The notes under the pieces are model-generated. The model searched no databases, was not told where the DNA came from, and saw nothing but the letters and a program-made list of their open reading frames with translations. The translations under genes were made by a program, and so were the position numbers. This document shows, piece after piece, positions 49,703 through 58,792 of a stretch of 64,000 nt of DNA; positions within the stretch are counted from its first letter, which is position 1; each line of letters begins with the position of its first letter. The stretch comes from Patescibacteria group bacterium UBA2772. GTDB lineage: Bacteria > Patescibacteriota > Minisyncoccia > Moranbacterales > DUUL01. The DNA is taken from positions 62,001 through 126,000 of the forward strand of contig DEIO01000022.1 in NCBI GenBank assembly GCA_002352545.1, read 5' to 3'.

Positions 49703-50860
49703 ATGAACATTTTTATTTTCTTGTCATTAGTGCTAACATTTTCTTTTTTATTTGGAAGGATTCTTGAGAAAATTCGTGTGCCGTGGGTGTTTGCTGCTCT
49801 TTTTATGGGGCTTTGTTTGTCTACAAATCAACTTTCTAAAGAGATGGTGTCTTCAGAATCTTTTATGTTTTTATCTGAACTGGGAATGTATTTTCTGCTT
49901 TTTATTATTGGTTTAGAAATCAATTTAAAAGAGATGTGTAAACAAGGTAAATTTATAGCAAGACTGTCTTTTCTTCTTGTTTTTGCTGAAAGCTTTTTTG
50001 GAGCAATTTTTATCCATTATTTTTTTGATATATCTTGGGGAATAGCACTCTTAACAGCATCTTCTTTTGCGACTGTTGGTGAGGCTATTTTGGTGCCAAT
50101 CTTGGATGAATTTAAGATTACGAAAACAAAGTTTGGACAAATTATTCTAGGCGTTGGTACTCTAGATGATGTTGTTGAAATAATCACGGTCATAATTACT
50201 TCAATTGTTCTTGGTAACGCTTATGGGCATGGAAGTTTGTTTATGATCAGTAATTTCTCCTTATTACTAGTACTCTTTTTGGTGCCCTTATTTTTACAAG
50301 TTTTTAATATTAAGGTTCCTCATTTTAAATTTAAAAAGATCCCACCTCTTTTTCTTTTTGGATTAGCTGTCCTTTTCATTTTTGTTGGAATCGGTAGTTT
50401 TGTTGAATCCGCTGCTTTGGGGGCAATTTTTGCAGGGATTGCATTAAAGAACTTTTTATCAAAAAGTAAAATATTACAATTAGAGAAGTTAATAAGAGTT
50501 ATTTCTTATGGGTTCTTGGTGCCGTTGTTTTTTTTGAGAGTTGGAACAGAAGTTGACATCATGTATATTTTTATGGCGCCGTTGATGGTGATCCTAACCT
50601 TATTTATAACAAATACAACAAAAATAGGGATTAGCTATTTATTCGCTAAAAAAGAATTAGGAAAAAAGAAAGCAGTTTTGTTAGGAATTGGTCTTTCGGC
50701 TAAGTTTAGTACCAGCATTGTTATTATTTCCATGCTTTTTTATAAGGGTTTGATTACTTCTGAACTATATTCAGTTCTGATTGGTGCTATGATAGCTTCA
50801 AAATTTATTATTCCAGTTGCATTCTCTCTCTTGTTGACTAGATGGAAATTGAAATTTTAA
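49703..50860 (+). CDS. CPA2-type cation/proton antiporter
   Basis: A 385-residue membrane protein with about 12 helices, of the Na+/H+ exchanger (KefB/NapA-like) fold. The family segments FLSELGMYFLLFIIGLEINL (helix 3) and the ion-site region VGTLDDVVEIITVI with its Asp pair are clear. It ends after the membrane domain and lacks the C-terminal RCK/TrkA-N regulatory part of KefB. It exchanges a monovalent cation for protons; Na+ versus K+ cannot be told. Confidence 0.88.
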   Translation: MNIFIFLSLVLTFSFLFGRILEKIRVPWVFAALFMGLCLSTNQLSKEMVSSESFMFLSELGMYFLLFIIGLEINLKEMCKQGKFIARLSFLLVFAESFFGAIFIHYFFDISWGIALLTASSFATVGEAILVPILDEFKITKTKFGQIILGVGTLDDVVEIITVIITSIVLGNAYGHGSLFMISNFSLLLVLFLVPLFLQVFNIKVPHFKFKKIPPLFLFGLAVLFIFVGIGSFVESAALGAIFAGIALKNFLSKSKILQLEKLIRVISYGFLVPLFFLRVGTEVDIMYIFMAPLMVILTLFITNTTKIGISYLFAKKELGKKKAVLLGIGLSAKFSTSIVIISMLFYKGLITSELYSVLIGAMIASKFIIPVAFSLLLTRWKLKF

Positions 50861-50952
50861 ATTATTGTAATGAAACAGGCTTCATAAATAGAAAATGATT
50901 TGTTATAATCTCTTAATATAGGGATTATAAGAATCTAAGAGATAAAAAGAAT

Positions 50953-51666
50953 ATGTATCAAATAAAAACTAAACAATTTGAGGGGCCATTAAATCTTTTA
51001 CTAGAACTTTTTGAAAAGCAGAAATTAGATGTTACTAAAGTTTCTTTGGTTCAGATTGCTGACGACTATCTTGAATATATTGAAGACGGTAAGAATGTTG
51101 ATTTGGCAAATTTGAGTGAATTTTTATTGATTACATCTTCTTTGCTTTTAATTAAATCAAAGGCGCTGTTGCCACTGTTTGAATTTTCCAAAGAAGAAGA
51201 GGGAGAAATAAAGGATTTAGAGGAGCGTTTAGTAGAATATCAAAAATTCAAGAAAATTTCAGAAAAAATCGAAAACATTTATAAGTTGCAAAGAGTTTCA
51301 TTTTCAAGGGAATTTAAAGAAGAAGTCAGATTTGATTTTGTTTCTCCTGGTATTTCTTGTGACGAAGTCAAGGCACTTTTTGTTGAAGTTTTGAAGGGAA
51401 TTCCAACAAAAAAAGAACTATCAGAGCAGATAATGGAAGAAGTTGTGAGTTTAGAAGAAAGAATTTTACATCTCAAATATTCTATTGAAAAGAGGACTAA
51501 AATTGTTTTTGCAGAAACTGTTATGGAGGCCAAGGATAAAGTGGAAATAATCGTAACCTTTTTAGCAATGCTTGAAATGATAAAACAAAAAACCTTAATG
51601 GTTTCGCAAAACGAGCTTTTTGGTGAAATTACAATGCAATTTGCAACAAAAAGAACGAAGGGATAA
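50953..51666 (+). CDS. scpA: Segregation and condensation protein A
   Basis: Kleisin subunit that bridges the SMC heads. The FEGPLNLLLELFEKQKLDV start and the DYLEYIEDGKNVDLANLSEF segment are diagnostic, and a C-terminal winged-helix region (about 175-237) completes it. At 237 residues it is normal. scpB follows 21 bases downstream, the usual pairing. The SMC gene at 11.2 kb is much shorter than usual, so this complex may have an altered geometry. Confidence 0.95.
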   Translation: MYQIKTKQFEGPLNLLLELFEKQKLDVTKVSLVQIADDYLEYIEDGKNVDLANLSEFLLITSSLLLIKSKALLPLFEFSKEEEGEIKDLEERLVEYQKFKKISEKIENIYKLQRVSFSREFKEEVRFDFVSPGISCDEVKALFVEVLKGIPTKKELSEQIMEEVVSLEERILHLKYSIEKRTKIVFAETVMEAKDKVEIIVTFLAMLEMIKQKTLMVSQNELFGEITMQFATKRTKG

Positions 51667-51687
51667 TTTGTTTAGATATAGAGACTT

Positions 51688-52257
51688 ATGAATGAAAAAA
51701 ATGCAAAAATAGAAGCCATTTTGTTTGCTTGTGGTGAGGCAGTTGAAATTGAAAGACTGGCTATTTTTTTAAAAATCTCAAAAGAAGAGATTAAAGATGA
51801 AGTTAAAAACCTGCAAGAATTCTACGAAAAACAACAAGGTGGTTTGCAAATTATAGTTAAAGGAAATACAATTCAATTAGTGTCTAATAGTAAATTTGGT
51901 GGCACAATTGCTAAATTTTTAGACAGAAAAATCAATGAGCCATTGACCCGTGCTGCGTTGGAAGTTTTAGCAATCGTTGCATATCGAGGTCCAATGACTA
52001 AGTTAGAAATAGACCATATTCGAGGAGTGAACTGTGGTTTTATGGTTAGGAATTTAGCGATGAGAGGGCTTATAGAAAAAAATGAGAACATTGAAAGTGC
52101 ACGTTCTTATTCATACTTAGCTAGCTTTGATTTTTTAAAGAGCATGGGTATTGGCAAGATAAATGAACTGCCTGATTATGAGCTATTTAGCAAGACGGAT
52201 ATAAAACAAGGAGTGAAAGACTCTGAAGATTCTGAAGTTTGTGAAAATAATAAATAG
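51688..52257 (+). CDS. scpB: Segregation and condensation protein B
   Basis: Dimeric winged-helix partner of ScpA in the condensin complex. It begins KIEAILFACGEAVEIERLA and has the two winged-helix units, with EPLTRAALEVLAIVAYRGPM and the IDHIRGVN motif, then YSYLASFDFLKSMGI. At 189 residues it has normal size. It directly follows scpA, and a carboxypeptidase gene begins 20 bases later. Confidence 0.95.
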   Translation: MNEKNAKIEAILFACGEAVEIERLAIFLKISKEEIKDEVKNLQEFYEKQQGGLQIIVKGNTIQLVSNSKFGGTIAKFLDRKINEPLTRAALEVLAIVAYRGPMTKLEIDHIRGVNCGFMVRNLAMRGLIEKNENIESARSYSYLASFDFLKSMGIGKINELPDYELFSKTDIKQGVKDSEDSEVCENNK

Positions 52258-52277
52258 TTATATTGAAAAGGGGAACT

Positions 52278-53351
52278 ATGTCAAAAACCAATTTTGTTAA
52301 TTTAGTGAGTGCAGTGTTGATTTTAATCTCAGCGTTTGTTTGGTTTAATTTTTTACCAACTGTTTCTGCTTGGAGGGAAACTAAGTTTGGTGTGCTTGGT
52401 GCTGAAAAAAAGCATGAATTAGAAAATCGACAACTGAATTTGAGTGATGATCTGGATGGAAAAAAAGTTGAAGGTAAAGAATTTATGACATTTGATCAGC
52501 TAGTTATTTCGATTCCAGAAGCTCCTGTGAAAAGAGAAGATTTTGGAGAGACTTATATGAGGGCAAGAAGCGCAATTGCTATTGATGCCGATGCTGGAAC
52601 TATTTTGCATTACCAAAACGGTAACAGGAGGATGGCAATAGCTTCTCTGACTAAGGTTATGACAGCTATTGTTGTGGTTGAGAAAATCGAAGATTTGAAC
52701 AATGAGATTGTTACGATTGATGAAGAAATTAGATTTATCGAAGGTACAAGAGTTGGTTGTCCAAGGAGTGGATATTGTATTTCCAATAGATTACAGGTCG
52801 GAGAAAAAATTAGCGCAAGGTCCTTACTTGAGGCTATGCTTATGAATAGCGCTAATGATGCAGCAGTGGCTCTTGGAAAACACGTTGCAGGTTCACAAGC
52901 TAATTTTGCAAAGATTATGAATGCTAAGGCTAAAGAAATTGGGCTTAGTGATACAAACTTTTGTAATCCTTCTGGGCTGGATGAAGAGGATAGACCTGGC
53001 GGATGTTATTCGACAGCTTATGATTTTGCCAGGATCTCAGCTTATGCACTAAAGTATCCAATTATTTGGGATATCATGAAATATGAAACCAAAGATATAT
53101 ACTCAGTTGATGGACAGATTACACATAAAATTATCAACACAGATTTGTTATTAGGACAGCTTCCTAATGTTGTGGGAGGAAAAACAGGTTTTACATATGA
53201 AGCTGGAAAATCTCTTATGATGGCAGCGCATCATCCATTGGATAGCAATAAAAAGGTTATTGCTGTTGTGCTTGATGACAATTATAGATGGGATGATATG
53301 AAAAAAATGTTTACTTGGGTTTTTGATGCATATAATTGGCCAAAGAAATAA
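52278..53351 (+). CDS. D-alanyl-D-alanine carboxypeptidase (peptidase S11)
   Basis: Penicillin-binding protein that trims the terminal D-Ala of peptidoglycan stem peptides outside the cell. N-terminal TM/signal segment (about 8-30). Active-site motifs: ASLTKV (S-x-x-K), MNSAND (S-x-N) and GGKTGFT (K-T-G). The insert CPRSGYC has two cysteines. At 357 residues it lacks the C-terminal PBP5 beta domain. ATG 52278 is preferred because AAGGGG lies six bases upstream; an in-frame TTG at 52263 is the alternative. It precedes mraY by one base. Confidence 0.92.
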   Translation: MSKTNFVNLVSAVLILISAFVWFNFLPTVSAWRETKFGVLGAEKKHELENRQLNLSDDLDGKKVEGKEFMTFDQLVISIPEAPVKREDFGETYMRARSAIAIDADAGTILHYQNGNRRMAIASLTKVMTAIVVVEKIEDLNNEIVTIDEEIRFIEGTRVGCPRSGYCISNRLQVGEKISARSLLEAMLMNSANDAAVALGKHVAGSQANFAKIMNAKAKEIGLSDTNFCNPSGLDEEDRPGGCYSTAYDFARISAYALKYPIIWDIMKYETKDIYSVDGQITHKIINTDLLLGQLPNVVGGKTGFTYEAGKSLMMAAHHPLDSNKKVIAVVLDDNYRWDDMKKMFTWVFDAYNWPKK

Positions 53352-53352
53352 T

Positions 53353-54453
53353 ATGGTGATTTCACATTTGCAGACACATCCAGAAGTATTAGCCGCAATA
53401 AAGATTTTGTCGTTGGCTATTTTGTCTTTTACATTAGCTATGGCACTTACGCCTATATTGGCTCATTTTTTGTATAAGTATAAAATCGGAATTAAGATCA
53501 AGAAAAGATCAGTTTCTGGTAAAAAACTTTCTTATGTAAGTAAATTACACGCTCATAAGAGTGGAACTCCAACGATGGGAGGAATTTTAATTTGGGGAAC
53601 AGTCTTTATACTAGCGTTTATTATGTATTTTTTAGCTCCTTTTTTATCTGAACAGCTAAAGAATGTGTGGGTGAGTAGGCTCGATTTTGTTAGTAGGAGC
53701 CAAACATGGTTACCACTTTTTGCTCTTGCTACTACAGCTATTTTGGGGCTTGCAGATGATTGGATGAGTATCAAGAATATTGGTTCAAATAAAGGTGGTG
53801 GAATGAGGTTTACTTGGAGGTTATTTTGGATAATTGCGATATCAATTTTTGGTGGATGGTGGTTCTATAGTAAACTTGGCTGGGATGCGATACATATACC
53901 TGCAATTGGAGATTTTATAATTGGACTTTGGTATATTCCGCTTTTTGTTTCTGTAATTGTGGTAACGGCTGTTTCCTCTAATGAAACTGATGGTTTAGAT
54001 GGTCTTAATGCTGGAATTTTAGCGCAAGCCTTTGCTTCTTTTGCTGTTATTTCAGTTGTGCAAGGTAGAATGAATCTAGCCGCATTTTGTGCGGTGGTGG
54101 CAGGAGCAACGTTGGCATTCTTATGGTTTAACTTTTATCCAGCAAGATTTTTTATGGGTGATACTGGTGCTGTTTCTCTGGGTGCTACATTGGGAGTTGT
54201 TGCACTTTTAACAAATTCAGTAATCGCATTACCGTTTATTGTTAGTGTTTATTTTTTTGAATCCATCTCTGTTGTTGTTCAGTTAGTTTCCAAAAAGATT
54301 TTCAAAAGAAAAGTTTTTTTAGCTGCACCGATTCATCATCATTTTGAAGCAAGGGGCTGGCATGAAACAAAAGTGACTGTGCGTTTTTGGATTATTAATG
54401 CAGCAATAGGAGTTGTTGGTCTTTTGATTGGGATTATCGGTTCTGGTACTTAA
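53353..54453 (+). CDS. mraY: Phospho-N-acetylmuramoyl-pentapeptide transferase
   Basis: Integral membrane enzyme that makes lipid I by joining UDP-MurNAc-pentapeptide to undecaprenyl phosphate. About ten TM helices. Catalytic motifs: LADDWMS (Asp-Asp), the NETDGLDGLNAG segment, FMGDTGAVSLGA, and the MraY-specific HHHFEARGW. ATG 53353 lies directly behind the carboxypeptidase stop. At 366 residues the length is usual. Confidence 0.94.
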   Translation: MVISHLQTHPEVLAAIKILSLAILSFTLAMALTPILAHFLYKYKIGIKIKKRSVSGKKLSYVSKLHAHKSGTPTMGGILIWGTVFILAFIMYFLAPFLSEQLKNVWVSRLDFVSRSQTWLPLFALATTAILGLADDWMSIKNIGSNKGGGMRFTWRLFWIIAISIFGGWWFYSKLGWDAIHIPAIGDFIIGLWYIPLFVSVIVVTAVSSNETDGLDGLNAGILAQAFASFAVISVVQGRMNLAAFCAVVAGATLAFLWFNFYPARFFMGDTGAVSLGATLGVVALLTNSVIALPFIVSVYFFESISVVVQLVSKKIFKRKVFLAAPIHHHFEARGWHETKVTVRFWIINAAIGVVGLLIGIIGSGT

Positions 54454-54488
54454 GGTTGAGATATAAATATATTTAAAATAAAATTTTT

Positions 54489-55439
54489 ATGAAAGCAAGT
54501 GATAAAAAAATATCAATTGTTGTTCCTATTTATAATGAGGGAGAAAATATTGAAAATTTACATAAAGAGATTGTTTCTGTGGTTAGAACTAATAAGCTAG
54601 ATGCAGAAATTATTTTTATAGATGATGGAAGTGATGATAATACTGTAGAGATTGCTAAAAAATTAACTCCTCTTAAATTGATTGTTTTTAGGCGAAATTT
54701 TGGACAGACTGCTGCAATGGATGCAGGAATAAAAGCTGTTAATGGAGAAATTATTGTGACTATGGACGGTGATTTGCAGAATGATCCTAATGATATTTTG
54801 GCACTTTTGAATAAAATGGATGAAGGATTCGATATTGTTTCTGGATGGAGGAAAAATCGCAAAGACCCATTTATGAAGAAGTTTCTTTCGAGAGGTGCTG
54901 ATAAATTGCGGAAGATTTTTATAAACGATCAGATTAGCGATAGCGGTTGTTCATTGAAAGTTTATAAAGCAGAATGTTTCAGAGGTGTTGATTTATATGG
55001 AGAAATGCATCGATTTATTCCTGCTATTTTGAGGATTAAAGGTTTTAAAATTGGGGAAGTAGTTGTTAATCATCGATCAAGGGTTGCTGGTGTTACAAAA
55101 TATAATTATAAAAGATTAGCCAAGGGGTTATTAGATTTGGTGGGAGTTTGGTTTTGGCGGAAATACGCAAATAGACCACTTCATCTTTTTGGTGGAATTG
55201 GTGCAATCATGAGTTTTATTGGAATTGCGCTTTTGGTGTGGATGGCAGTTGAGAAAATATTTCTTGGTGGTGCCATTGGAAATCGAATATGGCCAATCAT
55301 TGGGGTGTTGTTTTTGATATTAGGAATTCAATTTTTTGTTTCTGGAGTGATTGCGGATATTGCAGTTAAAACTTATTACACGACAAAAAAGGAAACAGTT
55401 TATTTGATAAGAGATATTATTGAGAATAAAAGATTATAA
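54489..55439 (+). CDS. GT2 glycosyltransferase with C-terminal membrane anchor
   Basis: A 316-residue enzyme of the DPM1/GtrB type, which transfers a sugar to a polyprenyl phosphate. The GT-A start SIVVPIYNEGENIENLHKEI, the DDGSDD motif, and the catalytic VTMDGDLQNDPND are present. SDSGCSLKVYK and two C-terminal TM helices (about 232-255 and 268-290) follow. The sugar and acceptor are not evident; its place after mraY suggests envelope glycan work. Confidence 0.9.
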   Translation: MKASDKKISIVVPIYNEGENIENLHKEIVSVVRTNKLDAEIIFIDDGSDDNTVEIAKKLTPLKLIVFRRNFGQTAAMDAGIKAVNGEIIVTMDGDLQNDPNDILALLNKMDEGFDIVSGWRKNRKDPFMKKFLSRGADKLRKIFINDQISDSGCSLKVYKAECFRGVDLYGEMHRFIPAILRIKGFKIGEVVVNHRSRVAGVTKYNYKRLAKGLLDLVGVWFWRKYANRPLHLFGGIGAIMSFIGIALLVWMAVEKIFLGGAIGNRIWPIIGVLFLILGIQFFVSGVIADIAVKTYYTTKKETVYLIRDIIENKRL

Positions 55440-55521
55440 GATAATTTAGAATATATTGCTTGATTGTTGAGTTTTTGGTTTATGATGATTTTGCTATTAT
55501 ATTAGATTGAAATAGAGGTCA

Positions 55522-55548
55522 CTATAGAGACTTCTATAGATGTCTCTA
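55522..55548. repeat. Palindrome upstream of the AbrB-like gene
   Basis: CTATAGA GACT TCTATAG (55522-55539), with an alternative TAGAGAC (55525-55531) / GTCTCTA (55542-55548) pairing. TATAGAGACTTCTATAGATG is shared with 28724-28743. It lies 17 bases before the ATG of the AbrB-like gene and may be its operator. Confidence 0.7.
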
Positions 55549-55564
55549 AAAAATAAAAAAAGCA

Positions 55565-55729
55565 ATGAAAAAAATTGTACACAAATTAAAGAAAACCAGT
55601 AAATATAGTTACAGTTTAACGCTTCCTAAAGAATTGGTAGAAAAATATGGTTGGAAAGCTAAGCAGAAACTGACAATTCAGGACAAAGGTAGAGGAGCTT
55701 TAGAAATAAAGGATTGGAGGAAGAAATAA
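55565..55729 (+). CDS. SpoVT/AbrB-type small DNA-binding protein
   Basis: A 54-residue protein with the swapped-hairpin AbrB/MazE pattern: KKTSKYSYSLTLPKELVEKYGWKA is the usual core (a beta strand, then the LPKELVEKYG turn), followed by a closing beta strand. Such proteins are autoregulatory repressors or antitoxins. No toxin gene follows, so an antitoxin role is unlikely. It was too short to be flagged by a simple length cut but has a clear start and stop. Confidence 0.75.
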   Translation: MKKIVHKLKKTSKYSYSLTLPKELVEKYGWKAKQKLTIQDKGRGALEIKDWRKK

Positions 55730-55790
55730 CGTGGGTGTAGTTGTCGATTGTTGTGATGAAAATATTGATGGTGAATTGATGAATCTTCTC

Positions 55791-55819
55791 TTGAAAAGTA
55801 GCTAGGATTACGTTATAAT
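55791..55819 (+). promoter_or_regulatory. Promoter of the four-TM gene and probably gyrB
   Basis: TTGAAA (55791-55796), 17-base spacer, TATAAT (55814-55819): the best sigma70 match in this part of the window. Confidence 0.75.
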
Positions 55820-55899
55820 GTATCTAGTTGATTTTGGAAATTGAGGAGGGGGTAATTCAAACAAGATCACGGATTTTTAAAATAAATTTTATAAATTGA

Positions 55900-56286
55900 A
55901 TGTCGATGGGAGCATTTCTTTGGGGAATGCGGCTTGTTATGTTAGTTGGATTCATGGGAGTCGTTGGAATGATTTTTTCGTTTACTCCATATTTTAACAC
56001 AAAAACCTTTGAAATAAACTACTTTGTAGTAGGTTTATTCTATTTTTGTTTATTTTTGTTTTTGATGGGCATGTTCTCTCTTTTTTTATTTCGTATAAAA
56101 AACAGAGATGAAAATGAAGATGAAGCAAGGACTAATGCAGGAATTTCTTTCCGTCAGGGTTTTTTGTTAAGTTTAATGGTTTTAGGACTTTTAGTCTTAC
56201 AGAGTTTAAGAATTTTAGTTTGGTGGGACGGATTGTTGATTGTTGGGGTTGTGATGATAGCGGAATTGTACTACTTAATGAAATAA
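55900..56286 (+). CDS. Hypothetical four-TM protein
   Basis: No family recognised. The 128-residue product consists almost only of four hydrophobic helices (about 5-27, 36-63, 82-101, 105-125), with a charged cytoplasmic loop RIKNRDENEDEARTN between the second and third. It follows a strong promoter with an 80-base leader and precedes gyrB by 43 bases, so it probably shares the gyrB transcript. Confidence 0.65.
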   Translation: MSMGAFLWGMRLVMLVGFMGVVGMIFSFTPYFNTKTFEINYFVVGLFYFCLFLFLMGMFSLFLFRIKNRDENEDEARTNAGISFRQGFLLSLMVLGLLVLQSLRILVWWDGLLIVGVVMIAELYYLMK

Positions 56287-56329
56287 TGTTAGAGGTTAAT
56301 TAATAACAAGGGGAATAATAAAAAGAAAA

Positions 56330-58324
56330 ATGGTAAAGAAAGAAAGAACAAGCAACGAATATACTGCTAAATCCATTCAGGTGTTGGAAGGTCTTGAGCC
56401 AGTGAGAAAACGTCCAGGAATGTATATTGGAGGAACTTCTTTGGAGGGATTGCATCATCTTATTTGGGAAATTGTTGCAAATTCAATTGATGAAGCAATG
56501 GCTGGCTATGGAAAATATATCGAAATTACAATCGGGAAAGATGACTCAGTTATGGTTAAGGATCAAGGACGTGGGATTCCAGTTGACAAGCATAAGCAAA
56601 CAGGTTTAACAGCATTGGAGACAATATTCACAAAGTTACATGCAGGAGGAAAATTTGGTGGTGCTGATACCGGATACAAAGTTTCTGGTGGCCTTCATGG
56701 TGTAGGTGCTTCAGTAGTAAATGCATTATCTGTTATAACTAGAGCGGAGATTCATAAAAGTGGTAAAATTTGGGTACAAGAATATTCTCAAGGTAAAACA
56801 CTTGGTAGAATACAAGCTGTTGGAAAGACTGACAAAACAGGTTCTATTATATCTTTTAAACCAGATCCTGAAATTTTTCCTGAAATTGAGTGGAATTGGA
56901 AAACAGTTGTTGATTATATAAGACAGCAAGCTTATCTAACAAAAGGTGTTCATTTTAAATTAACTGATGAGAGATTTGAAGATCCAAAACAAAACAGAAG
57001 TATCGGATTTTGTTTTGATGGTGGAATCAAATCATTTGTTCAGTTTGCAAATCGAAAAAAAGATATTGTAAATCCAAATATTTTTTATGTAGAAAAGGAA
57101 AAAGATAATATGATTGTTGAGGTTGCTATGCAATATCAAGATTCTTTTAAAGACAAAGTTTCTTCTTTTGCTAATAACATTCCAACGATTGAAGGTGGAA
57201 TGCACGAAACTGGATTTAGAGCTTCTTTGACTAGGGTTATCAACGATTACGCAAGAAAGAATAATATTTTAAGAGAGAAAGAAAACAATCTAACGTCAGA
57301 TGATGTTAGAGAAGGTTTGACAGCTGTTGTTTCTGTGAAGCTTCAAGATCCTCAATTTGAAGGTCAGACAAAATCAAAACTTGGGAACTCAGAAGCAAGG
57401 ACGATTACTAGTGCTGTTGTGTCAGAAGGATTAAATGAATATTTCGAAGAGAATCCACAAGATGCAAAGATGATTATTATGAAAGGTCTCATTTCAGCGA
57501 AGGCTCGTTTGGCTGCAAAGGCTGCAAAAGATGCAGTTGTGAGAAAAGGTGTTTTGGAAGGAATGACTTTGCCAGGGAAATTATCGGATTGTTCTTCTCG
57601 TGATGCCTCAAAAACAGAGCTATATATTGTGGAGGGAGATTCTGCTGGAGGAAGTGCCAAGCAAGGAAGGGATCGAAAAATACAAGCTATTTTGCCGCTT
57701 AAAGGTAAAATTTTGAATGTTGAAAAGGCAAGGTTAGATAGAATGCTTGCATCTCAAGAGATTAAATCTTTAGTTATTGCACTTGGTGCTGGAATCGGAG
57801 ATCAACTTAATTTTGATAAATTGCGTTATCATCGGATCATCATTATGACAGATGCAGATGTCGACGGTTCTCATATTAGAACTTTGCTATTAACGCTTTT
57901 CTATCGTCATTTTGAGGAACTTATCAGAAGAGGTTACATATATATCGCACAGCCACCTTTGTATCAAATCAAAGAAGGAAAGAAAGAACATTATGTATAT
58001 ACAGATGAAGAAAAGGAAGAGGTTTTGAAAGCTATTGCTAAGAGGAAAGGTGCTTGGGTTGAAGGTGTAATTGATGAAGAAAATGAAGAGTTCAAGAAAA
58101 TTTTAGGAGTTGGAATACAAAGATACAAGGGTCTTGGTGAAATGAACCCTGAACAGCTTTGGAACACAACAATGAATCCAGAGACTCGAGTGATGTTGCA
58201 GATATCAATTGAAGATGCTGAGAAGGCTGATCAGGCTTTCAATGTTCTGATGGGAAGTGAAGTTGCTCCACGAAAGAAGTTTATTCAGTCTCATGCAAAC
58301 AAAGTTCAAAACTTAGATGTCTAA
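56330..58324 (+). CDS. gyrB: DNA gyrase subunit B
   Basis: ATPase subunit of type II topoisomerase; introduces negative supercoils with GyrA. GHKL ATPase motifs: EIVANSIDEAMAGY, VKDQGRGIPVDKH, GGLHGVGASVVNALS. The Toprim domain has VEGDSAGGSAKQGRDR and MTDADVDGSHIRTLLLTLF, and the C-terminal RYKGLGEMNPEQLW is typical. At 664 residues it is the compact form lacking the Gram-negative insertion. No dnaA, recF or gyrA is adjacent. Confidence 0.96.
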   Translation: MVKKERTSNEYTAKSIQVLEGLEPVRKRPGMYIGGTSLEGLHHLIWEIVANSIDEAMAGYGKYIEITIGKDDSVMVKDQGRGIPVDKHKQTGLTALETIFTKLHAGGKFGGADTGYKVSGGLHGVGASVVNALSVITRAEIHKSGKIWVQEYSQGKTLGRIQAVGKTDKTGSIISFKPDPEIFPEIEWNWKTVVDYIRQQAYLTKGVHFKLTDERFEDPKQNRSIGFCFDGGIKSFVQFANRKKDIVNPNIFYVEKEKDNMIVEVAMQYQDSFKDKVSSFANNIPTIEGGMHETGFRASLTRVINDYARKNNILREKENNLTSDDVREGLTAVVSVKLQDPQFEGQTKSKLGNSEARTITSAVVSEGLNEYFEENPQDAKMIIMKGLISAKARLAAKAAKDAVVRKGVLEGMTLPGKLSDCSSRDASKTELYIVEGDSAGGSAKQGRDRKIQAILPLKGKILNVEKARLDRMLASQEIKSLVIALGAGIGDQLNFDKLRYHRIIIMTDADVDGSHIRTLLLTLFYRHFEELIRRGYIYIAQPPLYQIKEGKKEHYVYTDEEKEEVLKAIAKRKGAWVEGVIDEENEEFKKILGVGIQRYKGLGEMNPEQLWNTTMNPETRVMLQISIEDAEKADQAFNVLMGSEVAPRKKFIQSHANKVQNLDV

Positions 58325-58615
58325 AGTTGAAAAATTTAGGTTGAGTATTAAGATAAAAATAAAAAATAAAAAACAAAATCATTCCCATTTGTCTAATCGT
58401 TATCATTGCAGTATTAGTTAAAATTTTTGAAGGCGTGCTCCCTGGTGAAATAGTGAATGAGCTTTTGAAAATGATAATTTTTCGAGAAAAATTTGAAATA
58501 GTTTTTGTAGTTTTACAATGGATTTCTGTAATCTTTTTTCCTCTAAGTGTGATTGTTTCAATAATTTCTGGCCCAATGTATTTTTTTTGTGAGAAAAGAC
58601 ATTGTAAAATCTAAG
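58325..58615 (+). pseudogene. Start-less small membrane ORF after gyrB
   Basis: From about 58378 to TAA 58612-58614 one frame reads IIPICLIVIIAVLVKIFEGV ... WISVIFFPLSVIVSIISGP and would form two TM helices. There is no ATG, GTG or TTG at its beginning, only ATC/ATT codons after an in-frame stop. Either a start codon was lost or a rare ATT/ATC start is used. The rest of the gap up to gap (58793) holds a 33-residue ORF and AT-rich sequence. Confidence 0.35.
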
Positions 58616-58717
58616 ATGGTGAAAAAATATATTAAATATTCAGTATTAGGTATTTTCGGGTCTTTTGCTTTGTATCTATTAGTAATTTTGATAAGAATTC
58701 TTTTTTTAGTGGTATAG
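58616..58717 (+). CDS. Possible 33-residue TM peptide
   Basis: ATG at 58616, one base after the preceding frame's stop codon, reads MVKKYIKYSVLGIFGSFALY and then a hydrophobic end (LLVILIRILFLVV). A basic start followed by one TM helix is typical of small membrane peptides. There is no homology I can name and no ribosome site; it may be chance or the end of a decayed gene. Confidence 0.3.
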   Translation: MVKKYIKYSVLGIFGSFALYLLVILIRILFLVV

Positions 58718-58792
58718 TGCAATAATATTTATAATATTCATAGTTTTTTATAATTTTACTAGTCTGTAATATTAAAAATTAAAAATAAAAAA

